A stretch of 64,000 nt of DNA from Streptomyces sp. DH41 (GTDB lineage Bacteria > Actinomycetota > Actinomycetes > Streptomycetales > Streptomycetaceae). The position numbers were made by a program, and so were the translations under genes. Shown here piece after piece: positions 1-8,089 of this stretch. The notes under the pieces were generated by a model that did not search any database, was not told the DNA's origin, and saw nothing but the letters and a program-made list of their open reading frames with translations. Each line of letters opens with the position of its first letter. The first letter of the stretch is position 1. Where the stretch lies: assembly GCF_029813785.1 (NCBI RefSeq), contig NZ_JARVKY010000010.1:124001-188000 (forward strand), in the 5' to 3' direction.

Positions 1-1
1 C

Positions 2-817
2 GTCGAGGGCGACATCCGTGACGCCGCCAAGTGGCTGGACCCGTCGTACGACGGTGTCCTGCACTTCGCCGCCTTCTCCCAGGTCGGCGAGTCGGTCGTG
101 AAGCCCGAGAAGTATTGGGACAACAACGTCGGCGGCACCATGGCCCTGCTGGAGGCGATGCGCACGGCGGGCGTCGGCCGCCTCGTCTTCTCCTCCACGG
201 CCGCCACCTACGGCGAGCCGGACCAGGTCCCGATCGTCGAGTCCGCGCCGACGAAGCCCACGAACCCGTACGGCGCCTCCAAGCTCGCCGTCGACCACAT
301 GATCACCGGCGAGGCGGCGGCCCACGGCCTGGGCGCGGTCTCGCTGCGCTACTTCAACGTCGCGGGCGCGTACGGCGCGTACGGCGAACGCCACGACCCC
401 GAGTCGCACCTCATCCCGCTGGTCCTCCAGGTGGCACAGGGCAGGCGCGAGGCGATCTCCGTCTTCGGCGACGACTACCCGACGCCGGACGGCACCTGCG
501 TCCGCGACTACATCCACGTCGCCGACCTGGCCGACGCCCATCTGCTCGCCCTGGACGCGGCCACCCCCGGCGAGCACCTCATCTGCAACCTGGGCAACGG
601 CAACGGCTTCTCCGTCCGCGAGGTCGTCGAGACCGTCCGCCAGGTCACCGGCCACCCGATCCCCGAGGTCGTGGCCCCCCGCCGGGGCGGCGACCCGGCG
701 GTCCTGGTGGCCTCGGCCGGCGCCGCCCGCGAGAAACTGGGCTGGAACCCGTCGCGCGCGGACCTCGCGGGGATCGTGGCGGACGCGTGGGAGTTCGCGC
801 AGCAGCGCGCGAAGTAG
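2..817 (+). CDS. galE: UDP-glucose 4-epimerase GalE, 5'-truncated by window edge
   Basis: Interconverts UDP-glucose and UDP-galactose with bound NAD+ in the cytoplasmic Leloir pathway. The open frame is already running at base 2, so the N-terminal NAD-binding GxxGxxG segment lies outside the window; 271 residues remain. Visible SDR-family signs are VLHFAAFSQVGES near the start, the SSTAATYGEP strand carrying the catalytic Ser/Thr, and YGASKLAVD with the YxxxK catalytic pair. The substrate-side blocks LRYFNVAGA and GTCVRDYIHVADLA are typical of GalE. It is followed after about 33 bases by galK, so the two form an operon. Strong family match; the missing start is only an edge effect. Confidence 0.97.
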   Translation, partial: VEGDIRDAAKWLDPSYDGVLHFAAFSQVGESVVKPEKYWDNNVGGTMALLEAMRTAGVGRLVFSSTAATYGEPDQVPIVESAPTKPTNPYGASKLAVDHMITGEAAAHGLGAVSLRYFNVAGAYGAYGERHDPESHLIPLVLQVAQGRREAISVFGDDYPTPDGTCVRDYIHVADLADAHLLALDAATPGEHLICNLGNGNGFSVREVVETVRQVTGHPIPEVVAPRRGGDPAVLVASAGAAREKLGWNPSRADLAGIVADAWEFAQQRAK

Positions 818-850
818 ACCGTACGGACGAGAAGGGTGAGGGGTCAGGGC

Positions 851-2026
<1,176 letters not shown>

Positions 2027-2056
2027 CGGGGCGCGGAGGTGGTCTGACACGGCAGG

Positions 2057-2110
2057 ACTGCTGACAGGGCCCGGGTGTGACTGGTGTCACACTCGGGCCC
2101 TGTCAGCAGT
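2057..2110. terminator. 25-bp stem-loop between galK and the oxidoreductase gene
   Basis: Bases 2057-2081 pair with 2086-2110 around a 4-base loop (TGGT). The only non-Watson-Crick position is one G.U pair. There is no T-run, which is common for Streptomyces terminators. It starts about 30 bases after the galK stop and ends about 50 bases before the next start, so it most likely ends galE-galK transcription. Its near-perfect symmetry would also allow an operator role. Confidence 0.8.
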
Positions 2111-2159
2111 CGGAGCGCCGTCTCGTTCAGGGAGCACGCGAACGAGACAGGAGCACGCC

Positions 2160-3377
2160 ATGAAGCACCGCATCGTCGTCCTCGGCGCCGGATACGCCGG
2201 GGCTTTCGCCGCCGGGAACCTGGCCCGCCGGCTCTCTCCCGCCGACGCCGAGATCACCGTCGTCAACGCCGTGCCCGACTTCGTCGAGCGGATGCGCCTC
2301 CACCAGCTCGCGGCCGGCCAGGAGATCGCGTTCCGCAAGCTCGCCGACGTGTTCGCGGGCACCGGGGTCCGGCTGCGGCTGGCACGCGTCACCGGCGTCG
2401 ACCCCGGGCGCAAGTCCGTCGCCGTGACCGGCGAGGACGGCGACGGGGAGCTCGCCTACGACACGCTGCTCTACGCGCTCGGCAGCTCCGTGGCCCACCA
2501 CGGCGTCCCCGGCGTGGCCGAGTACGCCTTCGACGTGACCGGCCGTTCCTCGGCGCTGCGTCTGCGCGAACGCCTGGCCGGCCTGGGCGCGGGCGGCACC
2601 GTGCTGGTCGTCGGCGAGGGGCTGACCGGCATCGAGACCGCCACCGAGTTCGCCGAGTCCCGGCCCGACCTCTCGGTCGCGCTCGCCGCCCGCGGCGAGC
2701 TGGGCGCATGGCTCTCCCCGAAGGCCCGCCGCCACCTGCGCCAGGCTTTCGACCGGCTCGGCGTCACCGTCCACGAGAACACCGCCGTCGAAGCCGTCGA
2801 GCCGACCCGGACGATCGCCGTCGACGGCACGGTCATCCCGGCCGACGTCATCGTGTGGTCGGCCGGGTTCGCCGTGCACCCCATCGCGGCAGCCAGCGGC
2901 CTGGAGGTCGCCGGGACCGGCCAGATCGTCGTCGACCGCACCATGCGCTCGGTCTCGCACCCGGACGTCTACGCGGCCGGCGACTGCGCCTACGCGATCG
3001 GCGACAACGGCCGGCCACTGCCGATGTCCTGCGCCTCGGCCGGCTTCACCAACATGCAGGCGACCGCCGCGATCATCGCCCGCCTGACGGGCGGCGACGT
3101 CCCCACGGTCGGGCTGAAGTACCACGGCAACCACATCAGCCTCGGACGGCGGGACGGAATCTTCCAGATGGTGGACGGGGACGTCCGGTCGAAGTCCTGG
3201 TACCTGGGCGGCCGGACCGCCGCCCGGCTCAAGTCCGGCATCCTCATGGGCGCCGGCCTGGGCATCGCCCACCCGACCTTCGGCATGCCGAAGCGCAGGC
3301 GCCGACTGGCCACCACGCCCGACCGTGGGGCCGGGGCCGGGGCCGGGGCCGGTGCCGGTGCGAAGGCCGCCGCATAG
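2160..3377 (+). CDS. NAD(P)/FAD-dependent oxidoreductase (NDH-2-like)
   Basis: A pyridine-nucleotide-disulphide oxidoreductase-type flavoprotein of 405 residues. The N-terminal FAD Rossmann motif VVLGAGYAGAFAAGNLARR is at residues 5-23. A second NAD-binding loop VLVVGEGLTGIETATE is in the middle, and the FAD-ribityl motif VYAAGDCAY is at about residue 270. This architecture is shared with type II NADH dehydrogenases and ferredoxin/thioredoxin-like reductases; the electron acceptor cannot be told. The C-terminus ends in a short Gly/Ala repeat encoded by a GGGGCC-rich tract. The ATG follows ACAGGAGCACGCC. The ECF sigma gene starts 10 bases after its stop, so the two are probably co-transcribed and the oxidoreductase is a likely partner or target. 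Confidence 0.9.
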   Translation: MKHRIVVLGAGYAGAFAAGNLARRLSPADAEITVVNAVPDFVERMRLHQLAAGQEIAFRKLADVFAGTGVRLRLARVTGVDPGRKSVAVTGEDGDGELAYDTLLYALGSSVAHHGVPGVAEYAFDVTGRSSALRLRERLAGLGAGGTVLVVGEGLTGIETATEFAESRPDLSVALAARGELGAWLSPKARRHLRQAFDRLGVTVHENTAVEAVEPTRTIAVDGTVIPADVIVWSAGFAVHPIAAASGLEVAGTGQIVVDRTMRSVSHPDVYAAGDCAYAIGDNGRPLPMSCASAGFTNMQATAAIIARLTGGDVPTVGLKYHGNHISLGRRDGIFQMVDGDVRSKSWYLGGRTAARLKSGILMGAGLGIAHPTFGMPKRRRRLATTPDRGAGAGAGAGAGAKAAA

Positions 3378-3387
3378 GCTGACCCGC

Positions 3388-4326
3388 ATGGACGACGCAG
3401 CCCTCGACCGGTTCGAGGCCGGCCGGGACCGGCTGGCCTCGCTGGCGTACCGTCTGCTCGGCTCGGCCGCCGACGCCGAGGACGCCGTGCAGGACACGTT
3501 CCTGCGCTGGCAGGCCGCGGACCGCGAACGGATCGAGGTGCCGGAAGCGTGGCTGACCAAGGTCGTCACCAACCTCTGCCTCGACCGGCTCCGCTCGGCA
3601 CAGGCACGCCACGAGCGGACGGCCGGTGCCTGGTTGCCCGAGCCGCTCCTCCAGAGCGACCCGATGCTCGGCCCCGCCGACACCTTCGAGCGGCGCGAAT
3701 CGGTGTCCTTGGCCGTACTGACCCTCCTGGAGCGCCTCTCGCCCGTCGAGCGGGCCGTCTACGTCCTGCGTGAGGCCTTCTCGTACAGCCACGCCGAGAT
3801 CGCCGGGATCCTCGACATCACCGAGTCCGCGAGCCAGCAGCACGTCCACCGGGCCCGGACCCGGGTCGCCGCCGAACGCCGACGCGGCGGCGAGGCCGAC
3901 CCCGCCTCCGCGCGCCGGGTCGTCGAGGAGTTCCTCGCCGCCGCCGTGTCGGGGCGTACCGAACGGCTGGTGGCGCTGCTCACCGACGACGTGACGGCGG
4001 TATCGGACGGCGCCGGACTGGCCGGGCGGCTGCTGCGGTACCGGACGCCCGAGCGGGTCGCCTCCTTCGTGCGGGCCGGCTTCAAGCCCACGGCGGCGAA
4101 GCGGCGGCTGGTCGGCGGCTCGCCGGCGATGCACCTCGCGACGCTCAACGGCTCCCCGGCCGTCGTGGCCGTGGTCGACGGCCGGGTCGTGGGCGCCGTG
4201 GCGTTCGAGGTCGCCGACGGCAAGGTCGCCTCCCTGCGCGGCATCGCCGCCACGGCCCGCCTCACGCGCCTCAACGAGACCTGGCGGCAGCACGAACCCG
4301 AGGCGCCGGTCCTCGCGGCGTGGTGA
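3388..4326 (+). CDS. ECF RNA polymerase sigma factor with SnoaL-like C-terminal domain
   Basis: Group-IV sigma factor of 312 residues, longer than minimal ECFs (about 180-200). Sigma region 2 (LASLAYRLLGSAADAEDAVQ) begins near residue 14. Region 4 (LSPVERAVYVLREAFSYSHAEIA) is at about 115-140. The remaining 150 or so residues (from ARRVVEEFLAAAVSG on) look like the SnoaL/NTF2-like extension of SigJ/ECF41-type factors, where it controls sigma activity in place of a separate anti-sigma factor. No anti-sigma gene is nearby. ECF41 genes are known to be linked to COE genes (decarboxylase, oxidoreductase or epimerase), and an oxidoreductase lies directly upstream. ATG 3388 was chosen because the residues before it are low-complexity. 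Confidence 0.92.
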   Translation: MDDAALDRFEAGRDRLASLAYRLLGSAADAEDAVQDTFLRWQAADRERIEVPEAWLTKVVTNLCLDRLRSAQARHERTAGAWLPEPLLQSDPMLGPADTFERRESVSLAVLTLLERLSPVERAVYVLREAFSYSHAEIAGILDITESASQQHVHRARTRVAAERRRGGEADPASARRVVEEFLAAAVSGRTERLVALLTDDVTAVSDGAGLAGRLLRYRTPERVASFVRAGFKPTAAKRRLVGGSPAMHLATLNGSPAVVAVVDGRVVGAVAFEVADGKVASLRGIAATARLTRLNETWRQHEPEAPVLAAW

Positions 4327-4469
4327 CCGGGCGACCGGATCCGGTGAGCTGAGCCGGAGTGAGCACGGCACCGGGCGGCGGGGCGATGGCCCAGGGCCGC
4401 GGAGTACACCTGAGTTGCGAGTCGGCGACGGACCGTTCGGAAGGTTGGATTCCGGGTGATCGTGGAACC

Positions 4470-4811
4470 ATGCCTGAACTTGCCGACAAGCAGCCCTCCG
4501 GCGGAGAGGGTGATGCCGTCACTGAAGGTTGTCTCCTGCTTCTCGTGCTGATGGCGGACGTGGCGGCCGCGCTGTTGGTCGCCATCGTGCTCGCAGCCCG
4601 AGGGCTGGGCCGGACGGACGCCGGCTCCGGACAGACAGCGATCGGCGTGCCGTCCCTGGACTGGGCGCCAGTGCTGGGCTTCGGCGCTCTGGCCCTGGTG
4701 GTCGGGGTAACGGCCGTCGTGCTGCTGCGGATCGGGCACCGAGTCATCGGGGCGGTGCAGCTGACGCTTTGCGTCTTCCTGACAGTCCACACGCTGGGGT
4801 CCTGGCCCTGA
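4470..4811 (+). CDS. small integral membrane protein, function unknown
   Basis: A 113-residue protein from ATG 4470 with three hydrophobic stretches: CLLLLVLMADVAAALLVAIV, APVLGFGALALVVGVTAVVL and the C-terminal VIGAVQLTLCVFLTV. No signal peptide or catalytic motif is seen. An in-frame GTG at 4359 would add 37 mostly polar residues and cannot be excluded, as neither start has a strong Shine-Dalgarno. The last bases overlap the beginning of the HATPase-like frame that follows. I do not recognise the family beyond small Streptomyces membrane proteins. Confidence 0.6.
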   Translation: MPELADKQPSGGEGDAVTEGCLLLLVLMADVAAALLVAIVLAARGLGRTDAGSGQTAIGVPSLDWAPVLGFGALALVVGVTAVVLLRIGHRVIGAVQLTLCVFLTVHTLGSWP

Positions 4812-5197
4812 CCGCCGGTGCCGCCCGGCGCTACCTCCGTGCCACGGCCGGGTCATGGCGTCTGCCGCCCGACACGACGGACGACCTGGAGGCCATCACC
4901 GGGGAACTGGCCGCCAACGCCCTGGAGCACAGTGACAGCTCCACCGTCACGGTCACCTGCGCCCTCACCGCCGACACGGTCACGATCGGCGTGACCGACG
5001 ACGGCGGAAGCAGGCGTACGCCCGTGATCCCCGCGCCGACCGGATCACCCGAGCCGGAGTGTGAGCGTGGACGCGGCCTGCTGATCACCGACGCGCTGGC
5101 CACCCGGTGGGGGACGCGGCGGACGAGCGGTGGCCTGACGGTCTGGGCCGGGGTCTCCGTCGGTGTCGCGTCGGGTGCGCCGGCCGGTACCTGGTGA
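4802..5197 (+). CDS. RsbW/SpoIIAB-type HATPase domain protein lacking an obvious start
   Basis: The frame encodes an anti-sigma-type ATPase domain: ARRYLRATAGSWRLPPDTT, then an N-box-like ELAANALEHS, VTIGVTDDGGS in place of the usual DxGxG box, and ERGRGLLITDALATRWG as the G2/lid segment. Many short Streptomyces proteins of this type regulate sigma or antisigma partners by ATP binding or phosphorylation. No ATG, GTG or TTG occurs in frame near the domain's beginning; only CTG codons at 4802 and 4808 are available. Upstream the frame stays open through the membrane protein gene in another frame, giving Arg-rich nonsense. This is either an unusual start, translational coupling, or a 5'-truncated or frameshifted remnant. 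The coordinates mark the domain, not a proven start. Confidence 0.55.
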   Translation: MALTAGAARRYLRATAGSWRLPPDTTDDLEAITGELAANALEHSDSSTVTVTCALTADTVTIGVTDDGGSRRTPVIPAPTGSPEPECERGRGLLITDALATRWGTRRTSGGLTVWAGVSVGVASGAPAGTW

Positions 5198-5337
5198 GCA
5201 GGAGGACGCTCGCCCGCACCGGAAGGCCGGCGCCTTCTGCCCCAGTTCCGCCTGTCGTCACCCATTGTGATGACGATCAGCGGAGCCGACGGCCACCGTG
5301 GACGGGCCGGCCGAGAATCCCGTCCATGGGAGGAACC

Positions 5338-5955
5338 ATGACCGCCGAGCCCCTCGCCGAGCCGAACGCCACGCCCGGCTGCCGCTGGCCGGTGCCGCCC
5401 CGGGACGGGTACACCGTGGACGACCTGTTCACGTTGCCGGACCTTCCGCCGCACACCGAGCTGATCGACGCGAGCTTGGTTTTCGTGAGTCCGCAGCGGC
5501 ATTTTCACAGCATCACGATCGACCTGCTGATGGCCGGTCTGCGCCGCACGGTGCCCAAGGAGATGAAGGTCCGCCGTGAGATGACTGTCGTCCTGGACCG
5601 CCGCAACGGTCCCGAACCCGACATCTCCGTCGTCCGCGCCGACGCCGTCACCGGCAGGGAGCAGACCCGCTTCCAGGCCGCCGACGTCCTGCTCGCCGTC
5701 GAGGTCGTCTCCCCGGACTCCGAATCCCGCGACCGCGACACCAAGCCGCACAAGTACGCCGCCGCGGGCATCCCGCACTTCTGGCTGGTCGAGACGGGCG
5801 GCGGTGCCGGCAAGCACCCGGTGGTCCGGGTCTACGAACTGGACCCCGTCTCCAAGACGTACGACCTGACCGGTACCCATCGCGAGCTGCTCAAGCTCGG
5901 CGTGCCGTACGACATCGACGTCGACATCACCTCGGAAGCGCTCGACGATTTCTGA
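5338..5955 (+). CDS. Uma2 family (DUF820) putative restriction-endonuclease-like protein
   Basis: A 205-residue member of the Uma2/DUF820 family, whose fold is of the PD-(D/E)XK nuclease type and which is amplified in Streptomyces. Characteristic blocks are TVDDLFTLPDLPPHTELIDA near residue 25, the PDISVVRAD segment with the first acidic metal ligand, and LLAVEVVSPDSESRDRDTKPHKYAAAGIPHFWLVE with the E-x-V/K core. A perfect GGAGGAACC precedes ATG 5338; an in-frame ATG 12 bases earlier is less well spaced. The substrate of the family is not established. It appears to be a single-gene unit. Confidence 0.85.
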   Translation: MTAEPLAEPNATPGCRWPVPPRDGYTVDDLFTLPDLPPHTELIDASLVFVSPQRHFHSITIDLLMAGLRRTVPKEMKVRREMTVVLDRRNGPEPDISVVRADAVTGREQTRFQAADVLLAVEVVSPDSESRDRDTKPHKYAAAGIPHFWLVETGGGAGKHPVVRVYELDPVSKTYDLTGTHRELLKLGVPYDIDVDITSEALDDF

Positions 5956-5960
5956 ACACC

Positions 5961-6431
5961 TCAGACCGGCTGCCGCCGGCCCAGCCGCTTCACCAGCGTG
6001 TACTCCGTGATCCCCGGCGGGTAGTCAGGGATCACGCACATCACGTCGTAGCCGTGTCTCGTGTAGAAGTCCGGTGCCTGGAAGTCCCAGGTCTCCACGC
6101 GGGCGGCCGCGCAGCGCCGTTCGTCGCGGGCCGTGCGCTCCGCCTCCGTCAGGAGGGCCGAGCCCAGGCCCGCGCCCCTGCACCGGGCGTCCACCCACAG
6201 GTACGTCACGTGCAGCCAGGTCGCCCAGGTGTGGCCGACCAGGCCGCCCGCCAGGCCGCCGCCCTCCTCCAGCACCCAGACGTGCAGCGGGAATTCGCGT
6301 TCGTGAGGGGTTCCGCGCAGGGAACGGAGGGTGGAGGAGGCAACCGTGTTCGTCTCCCGCAGGCGGGTGCGCAGCAGATCGCGCCGTGCCTTGTCTACTT
6401 CTGTCACAAGACGAAACATGCGGCTCACCAT
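5961..6431 (-). CDS. GNAT family N-acetyltransferase
   Basis: 156-residue acetyltransferase-fold protein. The acetyl-CoA binding motif A region is LWVDARCRGAGLGSALLTEAE (Q/RxxGxG/A type) at about residues 77-97, followed by a typical C-terminal DFYTRHGYDVMCVIPDYPPG beta-bulge segment. The acceptor cannot be predicted. Start is GTG/ATG near 6431; an in-frame Met four codons in is an alternative. It is divergent from the response regulator gene, sharing a 312-base structured intergenic region, and its end lies 5 bases from the convergent Uma2 stop. Confidence 0.88.
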   Translation of the reverse strand: MVSRMFRLVTEVDKARRDLLRTRLRETNTVASSTLRSLRGTPHEREFPLHVWVLEEGGGLAGGLVGHTWATWLHVTYLWVDARCRGAGLGSALLTEAERTARDERRCAAARVETWDFQAPDFYTRHGYDVMCVIPDYPPGITEYTLVKRLGRRQPV

Positions 6432-6743
6432 AAACGCGCGGGGCTGTCAGTTCTGCAAATAGCCTTCCGCTCCCGGCGACCGTCCGTACTCTGATGAGCA
6501 GCACCGGTGGGGGCCGGTGCCGTTCAGGGGGCGAGACAGCCGGGTACGGCGCCCGGGGCGGGGGTAGCGGTTACTGCACGGCGGCGGCCGTGCGGCCGCG
6601 GCGACCTGTCCCGGAGTACCGAGCGCACAGTCGGATACGGGGCTTCGGGCGCCGTACCCGTGCCGGTGTCGTCTTCCGTGTTCCGTGGATGGACAGACGA
6701 TGGGTATCCCCTGCTCCTCCAGGAGCTCGGGGGAGGGGGTTTC
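6432..6743 (+). promoter_or_regulatory. structured leader/promoter region between GNAT and response regulator genes
   Basis: No gene is supported here. Bases 6541-6555 form a perfect 15-bp inverted repeat with 6646-6660, separated by 90 bases. Inside and beside it are smaller hairpins: 6576-6582 with 6587-6593 (7 bp) and 6501-6507 with 6514-6520 (7 bp). A transcript reading toward the response regulator would be strongly folded upstream of its ribosome binding site (GGGAGGGGGT at 6731-6740). Confidence 0.55.
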
Positions 6744-7514
6744 GTGGTTCGTATCCGAGTCCTGGTCGTCGACGACCACCGGATCTTCGCCGAGTCGCTC
6801 GCCGCGGCGCTGGCCGCCGAGCCGGACGTCGACGTCTCCGCGGCCGGCAGCGGCCCGGCCGCGCTGCGCTGCCTGGAGCGGGCCGCGTCCGAGGGGCGGC
6901 GGTTCGACGTGCTGCTCGTCGACGCCGACCTGGGAGGTCACGCGCCCGGCGCGCGTCCCGCCGCCGTGCCCGTGCGGGACGGCAACGAGGACGGGCTGGT
7001 GGACGGGATCTCGCTGGTCGCCGGGGTGCGGTCGGGGCAGCCGAGCGTACGGACCGTGGTCCTCGCCGAGAAGGACGACCCCCGGCGGGCGGCCCTCGCG
7101 CTGGGCGCCGGCGCCTCCGGCTGGGTGGCCAAGGACTGCTCCCTGTCGCGGCTGCTCAGCGTCATACGGGGGGTTCTGCGCGACGAGACGCATCTGCCGC
7201 CCGCCCTGCTCACCGGCGTCCTGCGCGAACTGACCGCCGCCCGCAAGCACCGCACCGAGAGCGAACGGCTGGTGGAGTCGCTGACCCCGCGTGAGCGGGA
7301 GGTGCTGCGCTGCATGGTCGCCGGACTCGGGCGCAAGGCGGTCGCCGAGCGGCTGTACCTGTCCCCGCACACCGTGCGGACACACATGCAGAACGTCCTG
7401 GGCAAGCTGGGCGTCCACTCCACCCTCGCCGCCGTGGCACTGGCGAGAAGGGCCGGGGTGGGGCCGGCGGACCTAACCGGGGATGTTGTCGAACGGGGCG
7501 GTCAGCTGGCGTAG
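6744..7514 (+). CDS. NarL/LuxR-family response regulator, orphan
   Basis: 256-residue two-domain regulator from GTG 6744, with GGGAGGGGG just upstream. The receiver begins VVRIRVLVVDDH with the acidic pair, and the phospho-acceptor is D60 in LLVDADLGG. After it comes an insert of about 20 residues rich in Pro/Gly/Asp. The usual switch Thr/Ser is replaced (VVLAEKD), while the Lys is present (GWVAKDCS). The C-terminal HTH is LTPREREVLRCMVAGL...AERLYLSPHTVRTHMQNVLGKLG. No kinase is adjacent. Its last 42 bases overlap the convergent tamR gene. The insert and the missing Thr/Ser suggest atypical receiver switching. Confidence 0.92.
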   Translation: MVRIRVLVVDDHRIFAESLAAALAAEPDVDVSAAGSGPAALRCLERAASEGRRFDVLLVDADLGGHAPGARPAAVPVRDGNEDGLVDGISLVAGVRSGQPSVRTVVLAEKDDPRRAALALGAGASGWVAKDCSLSRLLSVIRGVLRDETHLPPALLTGVLRELTAARKHRTESERLVESLTPREREVLRCMVAGLGRKAVAERLYLSPHTVRTHMQNVLGKLGVHSTLAAVALARRAGVGPADLTGDVVERGGQLA

Positions 7515-7970
7515 CAGCGCGGCCAGTTCGCTGCGCTGGGCGCGGGAGAGTTCGGCCAGGATCGCGCGCTCCTGGGCGAGCAGGCCCGCCAGCGACTGGT
7601 CGGCGCGGTCGCGGCCCTCGTCCGTGAGCCGGACCAGTACGCCGCGTCGGTCGCTCGGGTCGGGCAGACGCTCCACCAGGCCCTTCTTGGCCAGGCGGTC
7701 GATACGGTTGGTCATCGTGCCCGAGGTGACCAGGGTCTGGGTGAGGAGCTGCCCCGGCGAGAGCTGGTACGGGGTGCCCGCGCGGCGCAGCGCCGTCAGG
7801 ACGTCGAACTCCCAGGGCTCCAGATTGTGTTCGGAGAAGGCCAGGCGGCGTGCGCGGTCCAGGTGCCGGGCGAGCCTGCTGACCCGGCTCAGCACCTCGA
7901 GCGGTTCCACGTCGAGGTCCGGGCGCTCCCGGCGCCACGCTGCGACCAGCCGATCGACCTCGTCCTCCAT
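7473..7970 (-). CDS. tamR: MarR-family regulator TamR
   Basis: 165-residue winged-helix repressor from ATG 7970 (MEDEVDRLVAAWRRERPDLD). The DNA-binding domain contains SPGQLLTQTLVTSGTMTNRIDRLAKKGLVERLPDPSDRRG, with the DRRG wing typical of MarR. It is divergent from a trans-aconitate methyltransferase gene. In S. coelicolor the same arrangement is TamR, which represses tam and itself and is relieved by citrate, cis/trans-aconitate and isocitrate. The name is given on that synteny plus family match. Two TCTTGA-type sites lie in the shared promoter. Its 3' end overlaps the response regulator gene by 42 bases. Confidence 0.9.
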   Translation of the reverse strand: MEDEVDRLVAAWRRERPDLDVEPLEVLSRVSRLARHLDRARRLAFSEHNLEPWEFDVLTALRRAGTPYQLSPGQLLTQTLVTSGTMTNRIDRLAKKGLVERLPDPSDRRGVLVRLTDEGRDRADQSLAGLLAQERAILAELSRAQRSELAALLRQLTAPFDNIPG

Positions 7971-8003
7971 GACGATCAGTGTAGTGGTTGTGTCGACGTG
8001 AAG

Positions 8004-8036
8004 TCTCTTGATGTCGATTATCTTGACGCCGAGAGA
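8004..8036. promoter_or_regulatory. probable TamR operator in the tamR-tam intergenic region
   Basis: Two related elements lie 15 bases apart: TCTTGATGTCGA at 8006-8017 and TCTTGACGCCGAGA at 8021-8034. Each is an imperfect palindrome of the TCTxGA type bound by MarR proteins. They sit 36-66 bases from the tamR start and 56-84 bases from the tam start, placed to repress both genes. Confidence 0.65.
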
Positions 8037-8089
8037 GTGTCGGGGTGACGCTGGGTACCCGTCCCACACGGACATCCCCTGGAGGCCTC

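Noticed and set aside
4529..4801. Extending the HATPase protein to an upstream in-frame GTG at 4529
   Set aside because: The added residues are Arg/Gly/Ala-rich and come from the wrong frame of the membrane protein gene.
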